A stretch of DNA of 10,607 bases from JANXUC01 sp043749225 (GCA_043749225.1 JAYVEP010000167.1:1-10607); one strand, 5' to 3'; shown: positions 1 to 5,849, counted from the first letter of the stretch. Numbers and translations are program-made. The notes: a model not told the origin generated them from the letters alone.

Positions 1-72
1 CACGGAAGTTAAGCCCCGCAGGGCCGATTGTACTGCACGCGTAAGTGTGTGGGAGAGTAGGTCGTTGCCGGC
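1..72 (+). rRNA. rrf: 5S ribosomal RNA, 3' part
   Basis: The window begins inside a 5S rRNA gene. The conserved CACGGAAGTTAAGCCC block of helix III/loop B is at positions 1-16, and the 3' block GGGAGAGTAGGTCGTTGCC is at about 51-69, ending in GGC that would close helix I. About 40 nucleotides of the 5' end lie outside the window. An intrinsic terminator follows directly, as expected for the last gene of an rRNA operon. The 3' end is placed at about 72 by eye and could be off by a few bases. Confidence 0.95.
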
Positions 73-78
73 TTAAAT

Positions 79-112
79 AAAGGCTCCATTCTGAAAAGAA
101 TGGAGCCTTTTC
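79..112 (+). terminator. Intrinsic terminator of the rRNA operon
   Basis: A perfect 13-bp stem, AAAGGCTCCATTC (79-91) against GAATGGAGCCTTT (98-110), with a TGAAAA loop, is followed by a T-rich tail. It sits about 7 nt after the 5S gene and should end rRNA transcription. A 30-nt direct copy of it with 27 identities lies at 632-661. Confidence 0.9.
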
Positions 113-177
113 CTTTTCCACCACAGAACCTTTAACCACACAGGCCACAGAGGAGGCTTGGGTCCTGTTTTATCGGG

Positions 178-408
178 TCAGGAGGTTGCTCGGAGCAGGG
201 CGCGGCCTGCGGCTTGGGGCAGGCGGACGGGAACGAAGCAGTCTTCCGGGTAGAGGTAGTCTTCCCCGGATTCATCGACGACACGGACTTGGTTGTGTTT
301 TGCCGCTGTGGCGTCCGGGATGATGCGGTAGAGCTTCCGCAGTTCGAGGGATGCGGGATAGTCCTTGTTCTTGAGGCAGACGGCGAAGATGCTTTTTGGG
401 CGTTTCAT
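178..408 (-). CDS. Conserved small protein, 76 aa, unknown function
   Basis: I do not recognise a named family, but the protein reads as genuine. It is a short soluble polypeptide starting MKRPKSIF, with a well-formed core rich in charged and aromatic residues (LKNKDYPASLELRKLYRIIP, then DESGEDYLYPEDCFVPVRLP). It has no signal peptide, membrane segment or obvious catalytic motif. From memory, similar 70-80 aa proteins with the DESGEDYLYPEDxFVP stretch recur in acidobacterial genomes. I chose the ATG at 406-408 because the upstream extension in this frame is the antisense of the DUF1778-like remnant and does not look like protein. No Shine-Dalgarno is visible ahead of this ATG (a run of C instead), so the start is uncertain. 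It lies alone between the rRNA terminator and the four-gene operon and is divergent from the antitoxin remnant. Confidence 0.75.
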   Translation of the reverse strand: MKRPKSIFAVCLKNKDYPASLELRKLYRIIPDATAAKHNQVRVVDESGEDYLYPEDCFVPVRLPQAAGRALLRATS

Positions 409-463
409 GGGGGGCTTATGCAGTGTACGCTTTGAGTTCGTACTTAACGAGAGGAGAAAATCC

Positions 464-652
464 GTGCGGAGAATTCCCGTGCAGACTAGCGCCGATAAGA
501 AAGTGTTGCCGATGCCCGTCGACCATATATGCCTCTCTGAGCTTGATAGTCTGCGAGTTCTAGAACTGCTGGAGAATCCTCCCGCACCCAACGCCAAGCT
601 CTTGGCGGCGGCCCGAAGGTTACCTACGCTGAAAGGCTCCATTCAGAAATGA
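464..652 (+). pseudogene. Orphan C-terminal fragment of a DUF1778/TacA-type antitoxin
   Basis: The plus-strand frame reads ICLSELDSLRVLELLENPP and then APNAKLLAAARRLP. This closely resembles the C-terminal toxin-neutralising tail of DUF1778 (TacA-like) antitoxins, in which a segment like LTExD...LE(I/L)L(D/E)NPPAPNxKLLAAA is typical. The family normally has about 90 aa with an N-terminal ribbon-helix-helix DNA-binding domain, and no such domain can be seen here. A GTG at 464 preceded by GAGGAG (451-456, spacing 7) would give a 62-aa product, so the fragment may still be translated. The expected partner, a GNAT acetyltransferase toxin, is absent: downstream on this strand is only the antisense of another gene. 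The stop codon (650-652) lies inside a hairpin that copies the rRNA terminator. It could be a decayed TA gene or a small surviving anti-toxin peptide; I favour a remnant. Confidence 0.6.
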
Positions 653-661
653 ATGGAACCT
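634..661 (-). terminator. Probable terminator of the four-gene operon (copy of the rRNA terminator stem)
   Basis: The inverted repeat AGGCTCCATTC (634-644) / GAATGGAACCT (651-661) has a 6-nt loop. In minus-strand RNA the one non-complementary position becomes a G-U wobble, so the stem is continuous over 11 bp. In plus-strand RNA it is a C-A mismatch. It lies 21 nt after the stop codon of the last minus-strand operon gene, which suits termination of that operon. The T-run after the stem is short (TTTC), so efficiency may be modest. Confidence 0.55.
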
Positions 662-681
662 ATCCATTTGGCAGACTCTGA

Positions 682-1452
682 TTACTCGATCTCGATTAGC
701 TTCTTGCGCTCGATTTCTTGCAGACCGCGACGAGTGATTCTGTATCTGCCTTGTATTAGGGCAATCAGGTCCTTTTCGTGCTCCAGATCCTTCAGTGTGC
801 GTGACAGATTAGGACGCTGCGATGGCTTTAATGAAGTTGAGAGCTCATCGGCGCTCGCACCGTCATCAGCGTAGTGGTGCAGCAGCAACAGCACTCGGTC
901 GCCTGGCCCTAGGGGCGGGCGAAGCGTCTTCAGGAAGCCGTCAAAATCCTCGACCGCTGGTATGCGGCGTATCATAATCGCTTTTACGAGGCGGAATGCT
1001 TCGTCAGGACTTACACCGCCAGAAAGTCGAACAAACTCTGCAAGTACCCAGTCGGCTGCGCCAGACACTAACGTGGCATCTTGCAGATTGGGATCGATGC
1101 CGTCAGCTAGGTGCGCTGCGTCACGTTTGTTTCTAATGTCATAAATCACTCTCAAAGTACGCGGGATATGAAGGCGGATGGAGTCAGTAAACTGGCTCGG
1201 GGGCAGGCCTTCAAGTCGCCGTATCAACCCGACTGTATCGAGCTGGGTGCCAATGGGTGTCGGACTCCAGCCGGCAGCCTGTTCGAGTAGGTGAAAGGCG
1301 GCTTCGGCAAAGCGACCACCTTCAACCTCGTTCGGCCTAAGGTTTCCCAGAAGGAGGTTCCGCTGCTGTTCTGTGTGGCACTCCAATAACTGATCGACGA
1401 GCTTTTCCGGGAATTTATTTAGAAGCGCACTGCGTAAATTTGGACGAGTCAT
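682..1452 (-). CDS. HEPN-like / winged-helix protein, last gene of the four-gene operon (gene D)
   Basis: 256 aa, no signal peptide or membrane segment. An N-terminal and central alpha-helical region (about 1-180) contains IRNKRDAAH at residues 106-114. This gives R107-x6-H114 with a polar residue (N) right after the arginine, the layout of the catalytic R-x4-6-H motif of HEPN ribonucleases. The motif is followed by a helix (VSGAADWVLAEFVRLSG) such as often packs behind it. Residues about 183-250 look like a winged-helix domain (VLLLLHHYADDG, then SRTLKDLEHEKDLI, then the wing GRYRITRRG). I recall uncharacterised proteins with this architecture in many bacteria but no assigned function. The ATG at 1450-1452 overlaps the previous gene's stop (ATGA), implying translational coupling. 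It could be an RNA-targeting effector or simply a DNA-binding regulator; the HEPN assignment is an inference from one motif and helical context. Confidence 0.85.
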   Translation of the reverse strand: MTRPNLRSALLNKFPEKLVDQLLECHTEQQRNLLLGNLRPNEVEGGRFAEAAFHLLEQAAGWSPTPIGTQLDTVGLIRRLEGLPPSQFTDSIRLHIPRTLRVIYDIRNKRDAAHLADGIDPNLQDATLVSGAADWVLAEFVRLSGGVSPDEAFRLVKAIMIRRIPAVEDFDGFLKTLRPPLGPGDRVLLLLHHYADDGASADELSTSLKPSQRPNLSRTLKDLEHEKDLIALIQGRYRITRRGLQEIERKKLIEIE

Positions 1453-2006
1453 TTCTTAGTCTTCGTCGTACTGGTCTTCCTCTTCTTTACTTTTCTTACG
1501 ACCTTAAACTTCTTGTGGGCTTCGTCCGCCTTGGCGCGGTCGGGCATGGCTTCGACCACAGCCTCACCTTTGGGCGAGATGGCAAAAATTCCCTTCTTGA
1601 TTGAAATCAGATAGCCGTGTGTGTGGGTCGCATGTTTAACGAACGTCGCTGGGTTCGTCAGTTTTGATTGTCGCGCGTCGGAGTTTGCCTTTGTGATGTC
1701 TTGCGTCGAGACTTCCGATCTACCGTCAAACTTCTCTAGGTAATAGACCAAGCAAGCCACGCGCTCGTAGAAGCTTTGAGGAGCCTTGGTAGCCAAGAAC
1801 GACTTTAGATCTTTCGGACGTGGGCCGTCAGCGCCGACAATCTCTGGGTCAGCTTCCTTTCCGTCCACGGTGGCTCGCGATCTAAGCCCATGCTTCGAGG
1901 ACGCCCAGTCCATGACCCTTTCACGTGCGCTAGGATCGAGTTTGCCGAGAGCGGCGTCGATGTCACGCATCGCATCAACTTCAGTGTAACTTTCGGAGTT
2001 TGCCAT
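1449..2006 (-). CDS. Winged-helix-like protein with basic tail, third gene of the operon (gene C)
   Basis: 185 aa from the ATG at 2004-2006, which has AAGGAG about 7 nt upstream. An in-frame TTG 15 nt earlier overlaps that ribosome binding site and is rejected. Three parts are visible. Residues 11-40 form a short helical module (DAMRDIDAALGKLDPSARER and on) of a type often seen at the front of small regulatory proteins. Residues about 66-157 (KDLKSFLATKAPQSFYERVA, then DITKANSD, a helix, and GYLISIKKGIFAISPKGEAV) have the helix-turn-helix plus wing pattern of a winged helix. Residues 166-185 are a Lys/Arg-rich tail suited to nucleic acid binding. I recognise the general type as widespread uncharacterised proteins but know no function. 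It starts 27 nt after gene B and overlaps gene D by 4 nt. Confidence 0.85.
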   Translation of the reverse strand: MANSESYTEVDAMRDIDAALGKLDPSARERVMDWASSKHGLRSRATVDGKEADPEIVGADGPRPKDLKSFLATKAPQSFYERVACLVYYLEKFDGRSEVSTQDITKANSDARQSKLTNPATFVKHATHTHGYLISIKKGIFAISPKGEAVVEAMPDRAKADEAHKKFKVVRKVKKRKTSTTKTKK

Positions 2007-2033
2007 ACGCCTCTCCTTCAACTTGGGGAAAGC

Positions 2034-2378
2034 TTACTGCACATAAACGTACTTTCCGGCTTGCTTAAATCTTCGCAAGTTCCGGCCTCGACATTGGGCC
2101 TGCATTGCTCCGGACAAGGTCGTAACGGGGTAGTGGTGCCCGAGTTCGGCTAGCTTCTTCTGGATGTCTGCCAATCCCCTTGGAGTCTTGAAGAATTGTT
2201 CGGCTTTGAGCATATCGACGAGACTAGGGATTTCTCCCCGGCTCTTGCTGGGCGACGGTGAAGATGGAGAACCCGTGTGCTTGCCCTTGAGGTTTTCCAA
2301 GACTGCTGCAACCTCATCGGGAGTCCCGTCGACCTCGACCGAGATACCGCCGGGGAGGCTAATCTTCGCAAAAGCCAT
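2034..2378 (-). CDS. Small winged-helix-like protein, second gene of the operon (gene B)
   Basis: 114 aa from the ATG at 2376-2378, with AAGGAG 7 nt upstream. A longer reading frame upstream overlaps gene A and is not needed. Residues 1-31 (AKISLPGGISVEVDGTPDEV and on) look like a small beta-rich module with a helix. Residues 33-51 are a Ser/Pro/Lys-rich linker. Residues about 53-114 form a winged-helix-like domain with the signature LVDMLKAEQFFKTPRGLADI, a recognition-helix region, and the ending LRRFKQAGKYVYV. The last domain is clearly similar in pattern to the C-terminus of gene A, so the two are probably distant paralogues. No catalytic residues are evident. It begins 11 nt after gene A's stop and very likely shares its transcript. 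Confidence 0.82.
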   Translation of the reverse strand: MAFAKISLPGGISVEVDGTPDEVAAVLENLKGKHTGSPSSPSPSKSRGEIPSLVDMLKAEQFFKTPRGLADIQKKLAELGHHYPVTTLSGAMQAQCRGRNLRRFKQAGKYVYVQ

Positions 2379-2389
2379 GTTGCGCTCCT

Positions 2390-2809
2390 TCAATAATTCG
2401 AATACTTCCAAATTCGTTTTCCGCCCTCTGCAACCTGCGTGCGCCGCAAAAGCCTGCGTCTGACTAGCCGAGTCAAGGGTGTTCCCAGGTCCTGGAGCTG
2501 GTAAAACCAGCCCTTTTCTGCCAGAGTCTGTTTAATCTCAGCCAGCGATCGCTGTTGGCTGAAAATTCCTTCTTCGATCAAAGTAACTAACCGGCCTGTT
2601 GTTCCGGTGGAGCTCGGGCCCACGATCTTTCTCTTAACCGAGCTCCTCGCTGCAGGAGTGGGTAGCTTCGGTCCGTCATTGGCAGAACCTTGCTGTAGAA
2701 GTTGAGTGAGTATTGTCTGGAACGCCGCGATCTTCAAGGGGCCGTCGGACATGTCGGCTACAGCAGCCTCCGCTGCCCGCCTTGCACCCACAATTGTTTC
2801 GGTTTTCAT
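2390..2809 (-). CDS. Small winged-helix-like protein, first gene of the operon (gene A)
   Basis: 139 aa. The ATG at 2807-2809 has a GAGGTG ribosome binding site at 2818-2823 and a promoter just upstream. Residues 1-42 are a helical segment (ARRAAEAAVADMSDGPLKIA, then AFQTILTQLL). Residues 43-70 are a Pro/Ser/Gly-rich linker. Residues 72-139 form a winged-helix-like domain (GRLVTLIEEGIFSQQRSLAE, then LTRLVRRRLLRR, with the wing ending GGKRIWKYSNY). The pattern EEGxFxxxRSLxEI...LxRLVRR...GGKxxW recurs in gene B and, as I recall, in small archaeal and bacterial proteins of unknown role. As the first gene it may autoregulate the operon, but nothing in the sequence proves this. Confidence 0.83.
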   Translation of the reverse strand: MKTETIVGARRAAEAAVADMSDGPLKIAAFQTILTQLLQQGSANDGPKLPTPAARSSVKRKIVGPSSTGTTGRLVTLIEEGIFSQQRSLAEIKQTLAEKGWFYQLQDLGTPLTRLVRRRLLRRTQVAEGGKRIWKYSNY

Positions 2810-2843
2810 TGAAACCCCACCTCAGGCTAAGCCCTACCAATTT

Positions 2844-2872
2844 ATGATAGCGCCGGATATTGATATCGTCAA
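2844..2872 (-). promoter_or_regulatory. Sigma70-type promoter of the four-gene operon
   Basis: On the minus strand TTGACG (2867-2872) and TATCAT (2844-2849) are separated by exactly 17 nt, close to the consensus -35/-10 arrangement. Transcription would start near 2837, leaving a leader of about 28 nt before the ATG at 2809. The -35 box lies in a degenerate left-hand copy of the tandem repeat: the same TTGACG recurs at 3211-3216 and 3564-3569. Confidence 0.7.
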
Positions 2873-2930
2873 CTAATAAATATTTTTCACCGACTGCGTA
2901 CGCTATAAGGGCCTGGCAGCACCACCGTAA

Positions 2931-3672
2931 AAGCGAGATCCATGAGAAGTGGATACATTGCGCGTGATTTAATCCACCAGAATATGCGCTATTGTTGGCA
3001 TTTTTGAAAGTTACGGTCTGTTCTTCCGGATAGCGCAGGTTGCCGGGCAAGCCGAATCGAATGCGCCAATTCCGTGGGCCACCCCGATCTCCTTACGGCT
3101 GCAGTCCTGTGCTTTTATATAACTCAGAACAGATGTTGTCAGTATTGATATAAAAATATGTATCTAATTGAAAATAAACGATAATTTTGTCAGTAGCATT
3201 GTACTGTATACGTCAATTATGAACAATTTAGTGCAAAGAAGAATATGAAGCTGATTTCAGGTGCATCCGAGACGGTCGCCAACGAAGCGAGATTCATGAG
3301 AAGTGGATACATTGCGAGCGACTTGATCCACATAAATATGCACTATTGTTGGCGTTTTGTGAAGTTACGACATGTTCCTCCAGATTGCGCAGGTTGCCGG
3401 GCAAGCCGAACCGAATGCGACAATTCTGTGGCCCGCCCCGATTTTCTTGGGACTTTGCCCTTGGGCCTTCAAATAACTCAAGACATGAATTGTCATTATC
3501 GATTTACTGCAATGTAAATAGTTGAAAACAAACACAATTAATGTAAAATAACTAAAATACATACGTCAACTATGAACAATTTAGAATTGAAAAGAATGTG
3601 AAGCTCATTCCGGGTGCATCCAAGACGGCCGCCATCGAAGCGAGACTCATGTGAAGTGGAGACATTTCGACT
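2931..3672. repeat. Tandem repeat block, period about 354 bp, about 2.1 copies
   Basis: Copy 1 runs 2931-3284, copy 2 runs 3285-3637 and a truncated third copy runs 3638 to about 3672. All begin with AAGCGAGA followed by (T/C)CATGAGAAGTGG-like sequence. Further shared blocks are the ACTATTGTTGG-type segment, the GCAGGTTGCCGGGCAAGCCG hairpin core, and an AT-rich end with CGTCAA and ATGAACAATTTAG. A fourth, badly decayed copy seems to lie to the left, at about 2867-2930. The block is AT-richer than its surroundings, and copy-to-copy changes fall in all codon positions with frame breaks, so it does not look like protein-coding sequence. It fills most of the space between the operon promoter and the next gene. 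Origin and role are unknown. Confidence 0.85.
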
Positions 3673-3716
3673 GATTGGCGCGCAGCAAGAAATGTGGGCG
3701 GAGCCTGTCTCTCATA

Positions 3717-3766
3717 GGGGCTGAAGCCCGATCTTTTTGTGTCTTAACGCGGCGCTGAAGCGCCGC
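3717..3766. repeat. REP-like GC-rich palindromes (two hairpins)
   Basis: Two short perfect hairpins with TGAA loops lie 20 nt apart: GGGC-TGAA-GCCC (3718-3729) and GCGGCGC-TGAA-GCGCCGC (3749-3766). This look resembles the extragenic palindromes scattered through acidobacterial genomes (recollection). They follow the stop of the minus-strand nuclease gene (3791) and could also help end its transcript. Confidence 0.6.
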
Positions 3767-3790
3767 TCTACCTTAGGGCAGCGTGTTCCC

Positions 3791-4222
3791 TCATCGGTGT
3801 TTTTCTCCGCGGAGGAGGTGCCAGGCTTCTTTGTAGTCGTTCCACTTTTGTTGTTTGCCTTCTGGGGTGATGTGGAGGGCGCTGATGGGGCCTTCGGGGG
3901 TCCAGAGTTGTTCTACTGGGAGAATGTACCACTGGTCGACCTGGATTAGGTAGGCGGCCAGGAAGTCGATGTCGGCGGGGTGGTAGGGTTGGCGGTTGGT
4001 GGTGCGGACGTGGAGGCAGTAGGAGCGGTTGCGTCGTCGGTGGAGGGAGGATTTTACCTGGACGCGGTTGTGCTTGCCGTTGTATTCGACGCCTACGTCG
4101 TAGCGGCAGTCGCCGAAGGGGCGGGAGACTAGGAGTCCTTCGTGGGCGGCGCGGGCCATGAAGGTGAGTTCGGCCCAATCTCCGCGTTGCTTGGGGTCGG
4201 TGAGGCGGTTGGTTGAGGTCAT
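3791..4222 (-). CDS. PD-(D/E)XK nuclease, group I intron-endonuclease type
   Basis: 143 aa. The pattern KQRGDWAELTFMARAAHEGL, then FGDCRYDVGVEYNGKHNRVQ followed by VKSS, matches the small PD-(D/E)XK endonuclease family related to the cyanobacterial intron enzyme I-Ssp6803I. Likely active-site residues are E18, D42 and the Q55-V-K57 triad, with Gln replacing the usual acidic residue as is seen in this subgroup. The C-terminal block FLAAYLIQVDQWYILPVEQL is also typical. The expected activity is double-strand DNA cleavage with Mg2+. Such stand-alone genes are common in acidobacteria without an intron, and no intron is visible here, so its biological role is open. The ATG at 4220-4222 has AAGGAG 5 nt upstream; an alternative GTG at 4273 lies inside a leader hairpin and is rejected. 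Confidence 0.85.
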   Translation of the reverse strand: MTSTNRLTDPKQRGDWAELTFMARAAHEGLLVSRPFGDCRYDVGVEYNGKHNRVQVKSSLHRRRNRSYCLHVRTTNRQPYHPADIDFLAAYLIQVDQWYILPVEQLWTPEGPISALHITPEGKQQKWNDYKEAWHLLRGEKHR

Positions 4223-4240
4223 GGAGTCTCCTTTTGAGAC

Positions 4241-4281
4241 AAAAAAAGGGCCGGATGCGTTGGATAGCATCACGGCCCTTT
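4241..4281 (-). terminator. Intrinsic terminator in the leader of the nuclease gene
   Basis: On the minus strand AAAGGGCCG pairs with CGGCCCTTT (9 bp), with an inner ATGC/GCAT helix and an 8-nt loop, followed by a T-run (T7 counting the stem end). The run ends only 7 nt before the AAGGAG of the nuclease gene, so a promoter between hairpin and gene is not possible. Either it ends the upstream MFS transcript with rare read-through into the nuclease, or it is an attenuator in the nuclease leader. Confidence 0.75.
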
Positions 4282-4449
4282 GAATGTGTGAGAATTTACT
4301 CTCTATAACCAGTATATCAAGTTGGAGGGGGGGTAGTCCGCCAAAATCTTGCGATCTATTTCATGAATGGAATGAGTGGGTTGCGGGGAATTGGGGTGTT
4401 TAGGGGGCTTGACAAGAATTTTGGCGGAGCGTGGTCTTCTGGCTCAAGG

Positions 4450-5736
4450 TCACGTTGCCGGATGGCGGGCAGGTACGCGAACAAGCAGGGCGAGGGCGGC
4501 GCAGAGAGTCATAGCGGCGGAGAGAACCAGGAATCCGCTTTGGAAATTGCCGCTGGAACTGCGGGCGAGGCCGAGAGTGTACGGACCGGCGAAGCCTCCG
4601 AGGTTGCCGATGGAATTGATGAAAGCGATTCCGGCGGAGGCGGCTGCGCTCGTGAGTAGCGTGGTTGGCATGGCCCAGAATGGCCCCATGATGGAGAAGG
4701 TGCCGAGGACTGCGACGCTGAGGGCAGCGATCACGACTGTGGTGGAAGTGGAATTTGCGGCCACTAATAGTGCGGCGGCGGCTGCCGAGGCGGACCCGGC
4801 AACATGCCAACGGCGCTCGCCGGTTCGGTCGGAGTGGCGGCCTACAACGACCATTCCGATGGCGGACGCAATGTAGGGAAGAGTGGACAGGATGCCTACT
4901 TTGAAGTTGCTGGCGTTGGAGAGACCCTTGATCATGCTGGGGAGCCAAAGGCTGATTCCGTAGGAGCACGTGGTGAGGCAGAAGTAGACAAGAGCCAGAA
5001 GCAGAACACGGAAAATCAAGGAAACATTCCATCGGTTGTGTGGGTGGGCGCCACGGGAATGGGCAATCTGTTCCTCGCGGAAGGTGTGAGCGAGCCAGTT
5101 CTTATCTTCGTGAGTTAGCCAGTTGGCATCGTTGAAGTTGTCGGGCAAACGGAAATAGACGATAGCCCCCAATAGAATTGCAGGCAGGCCTTCGAGCAGG
5201 AAGAGCCACTGCCATCCGGCGAGTCCACCCATGTGTTGCAGGCTGAGAATGGCTCCCGAGATGGGGCCGCCAACTACTCCTGAGAGGGGGGCGGCCGTCA
5301 TAAACAGCGCAACTGTGCTGGCGCGGGCCGTGGCAGGGAACCAGTTTCTCAGGTAAAAAATCATGCCGGGGAAGAATCCGGCCTCCGCGATTCCCAGCAA
5401 GAAACGCAAAATATAGAAACTGCGAGCTGTGGAGACCAGCATCATGGAGGCTGAGATTGCTCCCCAGACGACCATGAGGATCGCGATCCAGCGTCTTGCA
5501 CCGACTTGTTTCAAAATCAGGTTGCTGGGGATTTGGAAGAAGAAATATCCGGCGAAGAAGATACCCGCGGCAAAGCCGTAGACTTCTTCACTGAAGTGAA
5601 GCTGGCTCGACATTTGGAGTTTCGCAAAGCCCACGTTGATGCGATCGACGTAGGCAACAATGTAGAGAAGGAAGAGGAATGGAATCAGGCGGCGGGTTAA
5701 CTTTGCGACGACTACGGACTCAGTTGGGGCGGGCAC
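4450..5736 (-). CDS. MFS transporter, anion:cation symporter (ACS) family
   Basis: About 428 aa inner-membrane transporter with 12 expected helices. The first helix reads RRLIPFLFLLYIVAYVDRIN followed by VGFA, a hallmark of the ACS family (transporters of hexuronates, galactonate, phthalate, tartrate and similar organic anions). Further family marks are FFAGYFFFQIPSNLILKQVG, RFLLGIAEAGFFPGMIFYL, and a second-half signal near GRHSDRTGERRWH. The window gives no direct view of the substrate. It follows gluconokinase on the same strand (about 113 nt gap), so gluconate or another sugar acid is the natural guess. No ATG or good ribosome binding site exists near the first helix. I chose GTG at 5734-5736, which leaves 13 residues before the conserved TRRL; GTG at 5775 or 5805 are alternatives, but the latter falls in a dispersed repeat. 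Confidence 0.85.
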   Translation of the reverse strand: MPAPTESVVVAKLTRRLIPFLFLLYIVAYVDRINVGFAKLQMSSQLHFSEEVYGFAAGIFFAGYFFFQIPSNLILKQVGARRWIAILMVVWGAISASMMLVSTARSFYILRFLLGIAEAGFFPGMIFYLRNWFPATARASTVALFMTAAPLSGVVGGPISGAILSLQHMGGLAGWQWLFLLEGLPAILLGAIVYFRLPDNFNDANWLTHEDKNWLAHTFREEQIAHSRGAHPHNRWNVSLIFRVLLLALVYFCLTTCSYGISLWLPSMIKGLSNASNFKVGILSTLPYIASAIGMVVVGRHSDRTGERRWHVAGSASAAAAALLVAANSTSTTVVIAALSVAVLGTFSIMGPFWAMPTTLLTSAAASAGIAFINSIGNLGGFAGPYTLGLARSSSGNFQSGFLVLSAAMTLCAALALLVRVPARHPAT

Positions 5737-5791
5737 GGGTTTGTGGGTACGAGAGCCTCGGGAGGAGGATAACACCAGCGCCAACAAAGAA

Positions 5792-5832
5792 AGCAGATTT
5801 CTCACGATGATGCGGTTCGGTAGGACAAATTC
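5792..5832. repeat. Dispersed 41-bp repeat, copy 1
   Basis: AGCAGATTTCTCACG, a variable centre, then GTTCGG and GACAAATTC. It aligns without gaps to 9949-9989 with 32 of 41 identical bases. It sits between gluconokinase and the MFS gene, and both copies are intergenic. Confidence 0.6.
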
Positions 5833-5849
5833 GAGTCGGTTGAGGATGG

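Noticed and set aside
2676..3050. 124-codon minus-strand frame from the repeat block into gene A
   Set aside because: It crosses the promoter and ribosome binding site of gene A in another frame. The part inside the repeat can be followed into copy 2, but there it meets a stop, and the changes between copies are spread over all codon positions.
3245..3517. 90-codon plus-strand frame inside the tandem repeat
   Set aside because: Not preserved in copy 1, no ribosome binding site, unlikely composition.
2931..3672. CRISPR array
   Set aside because: The repeat period is about 354 bp with diverged copies and no short identical repeats alternating with unique spacers; no cas genes nearby.
3791..4222. 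Evidence of a group I intron around the nuclease gene
   Set aside because: No split gene or intron core is visible next to it; the nuclease appears to be stand-alone.
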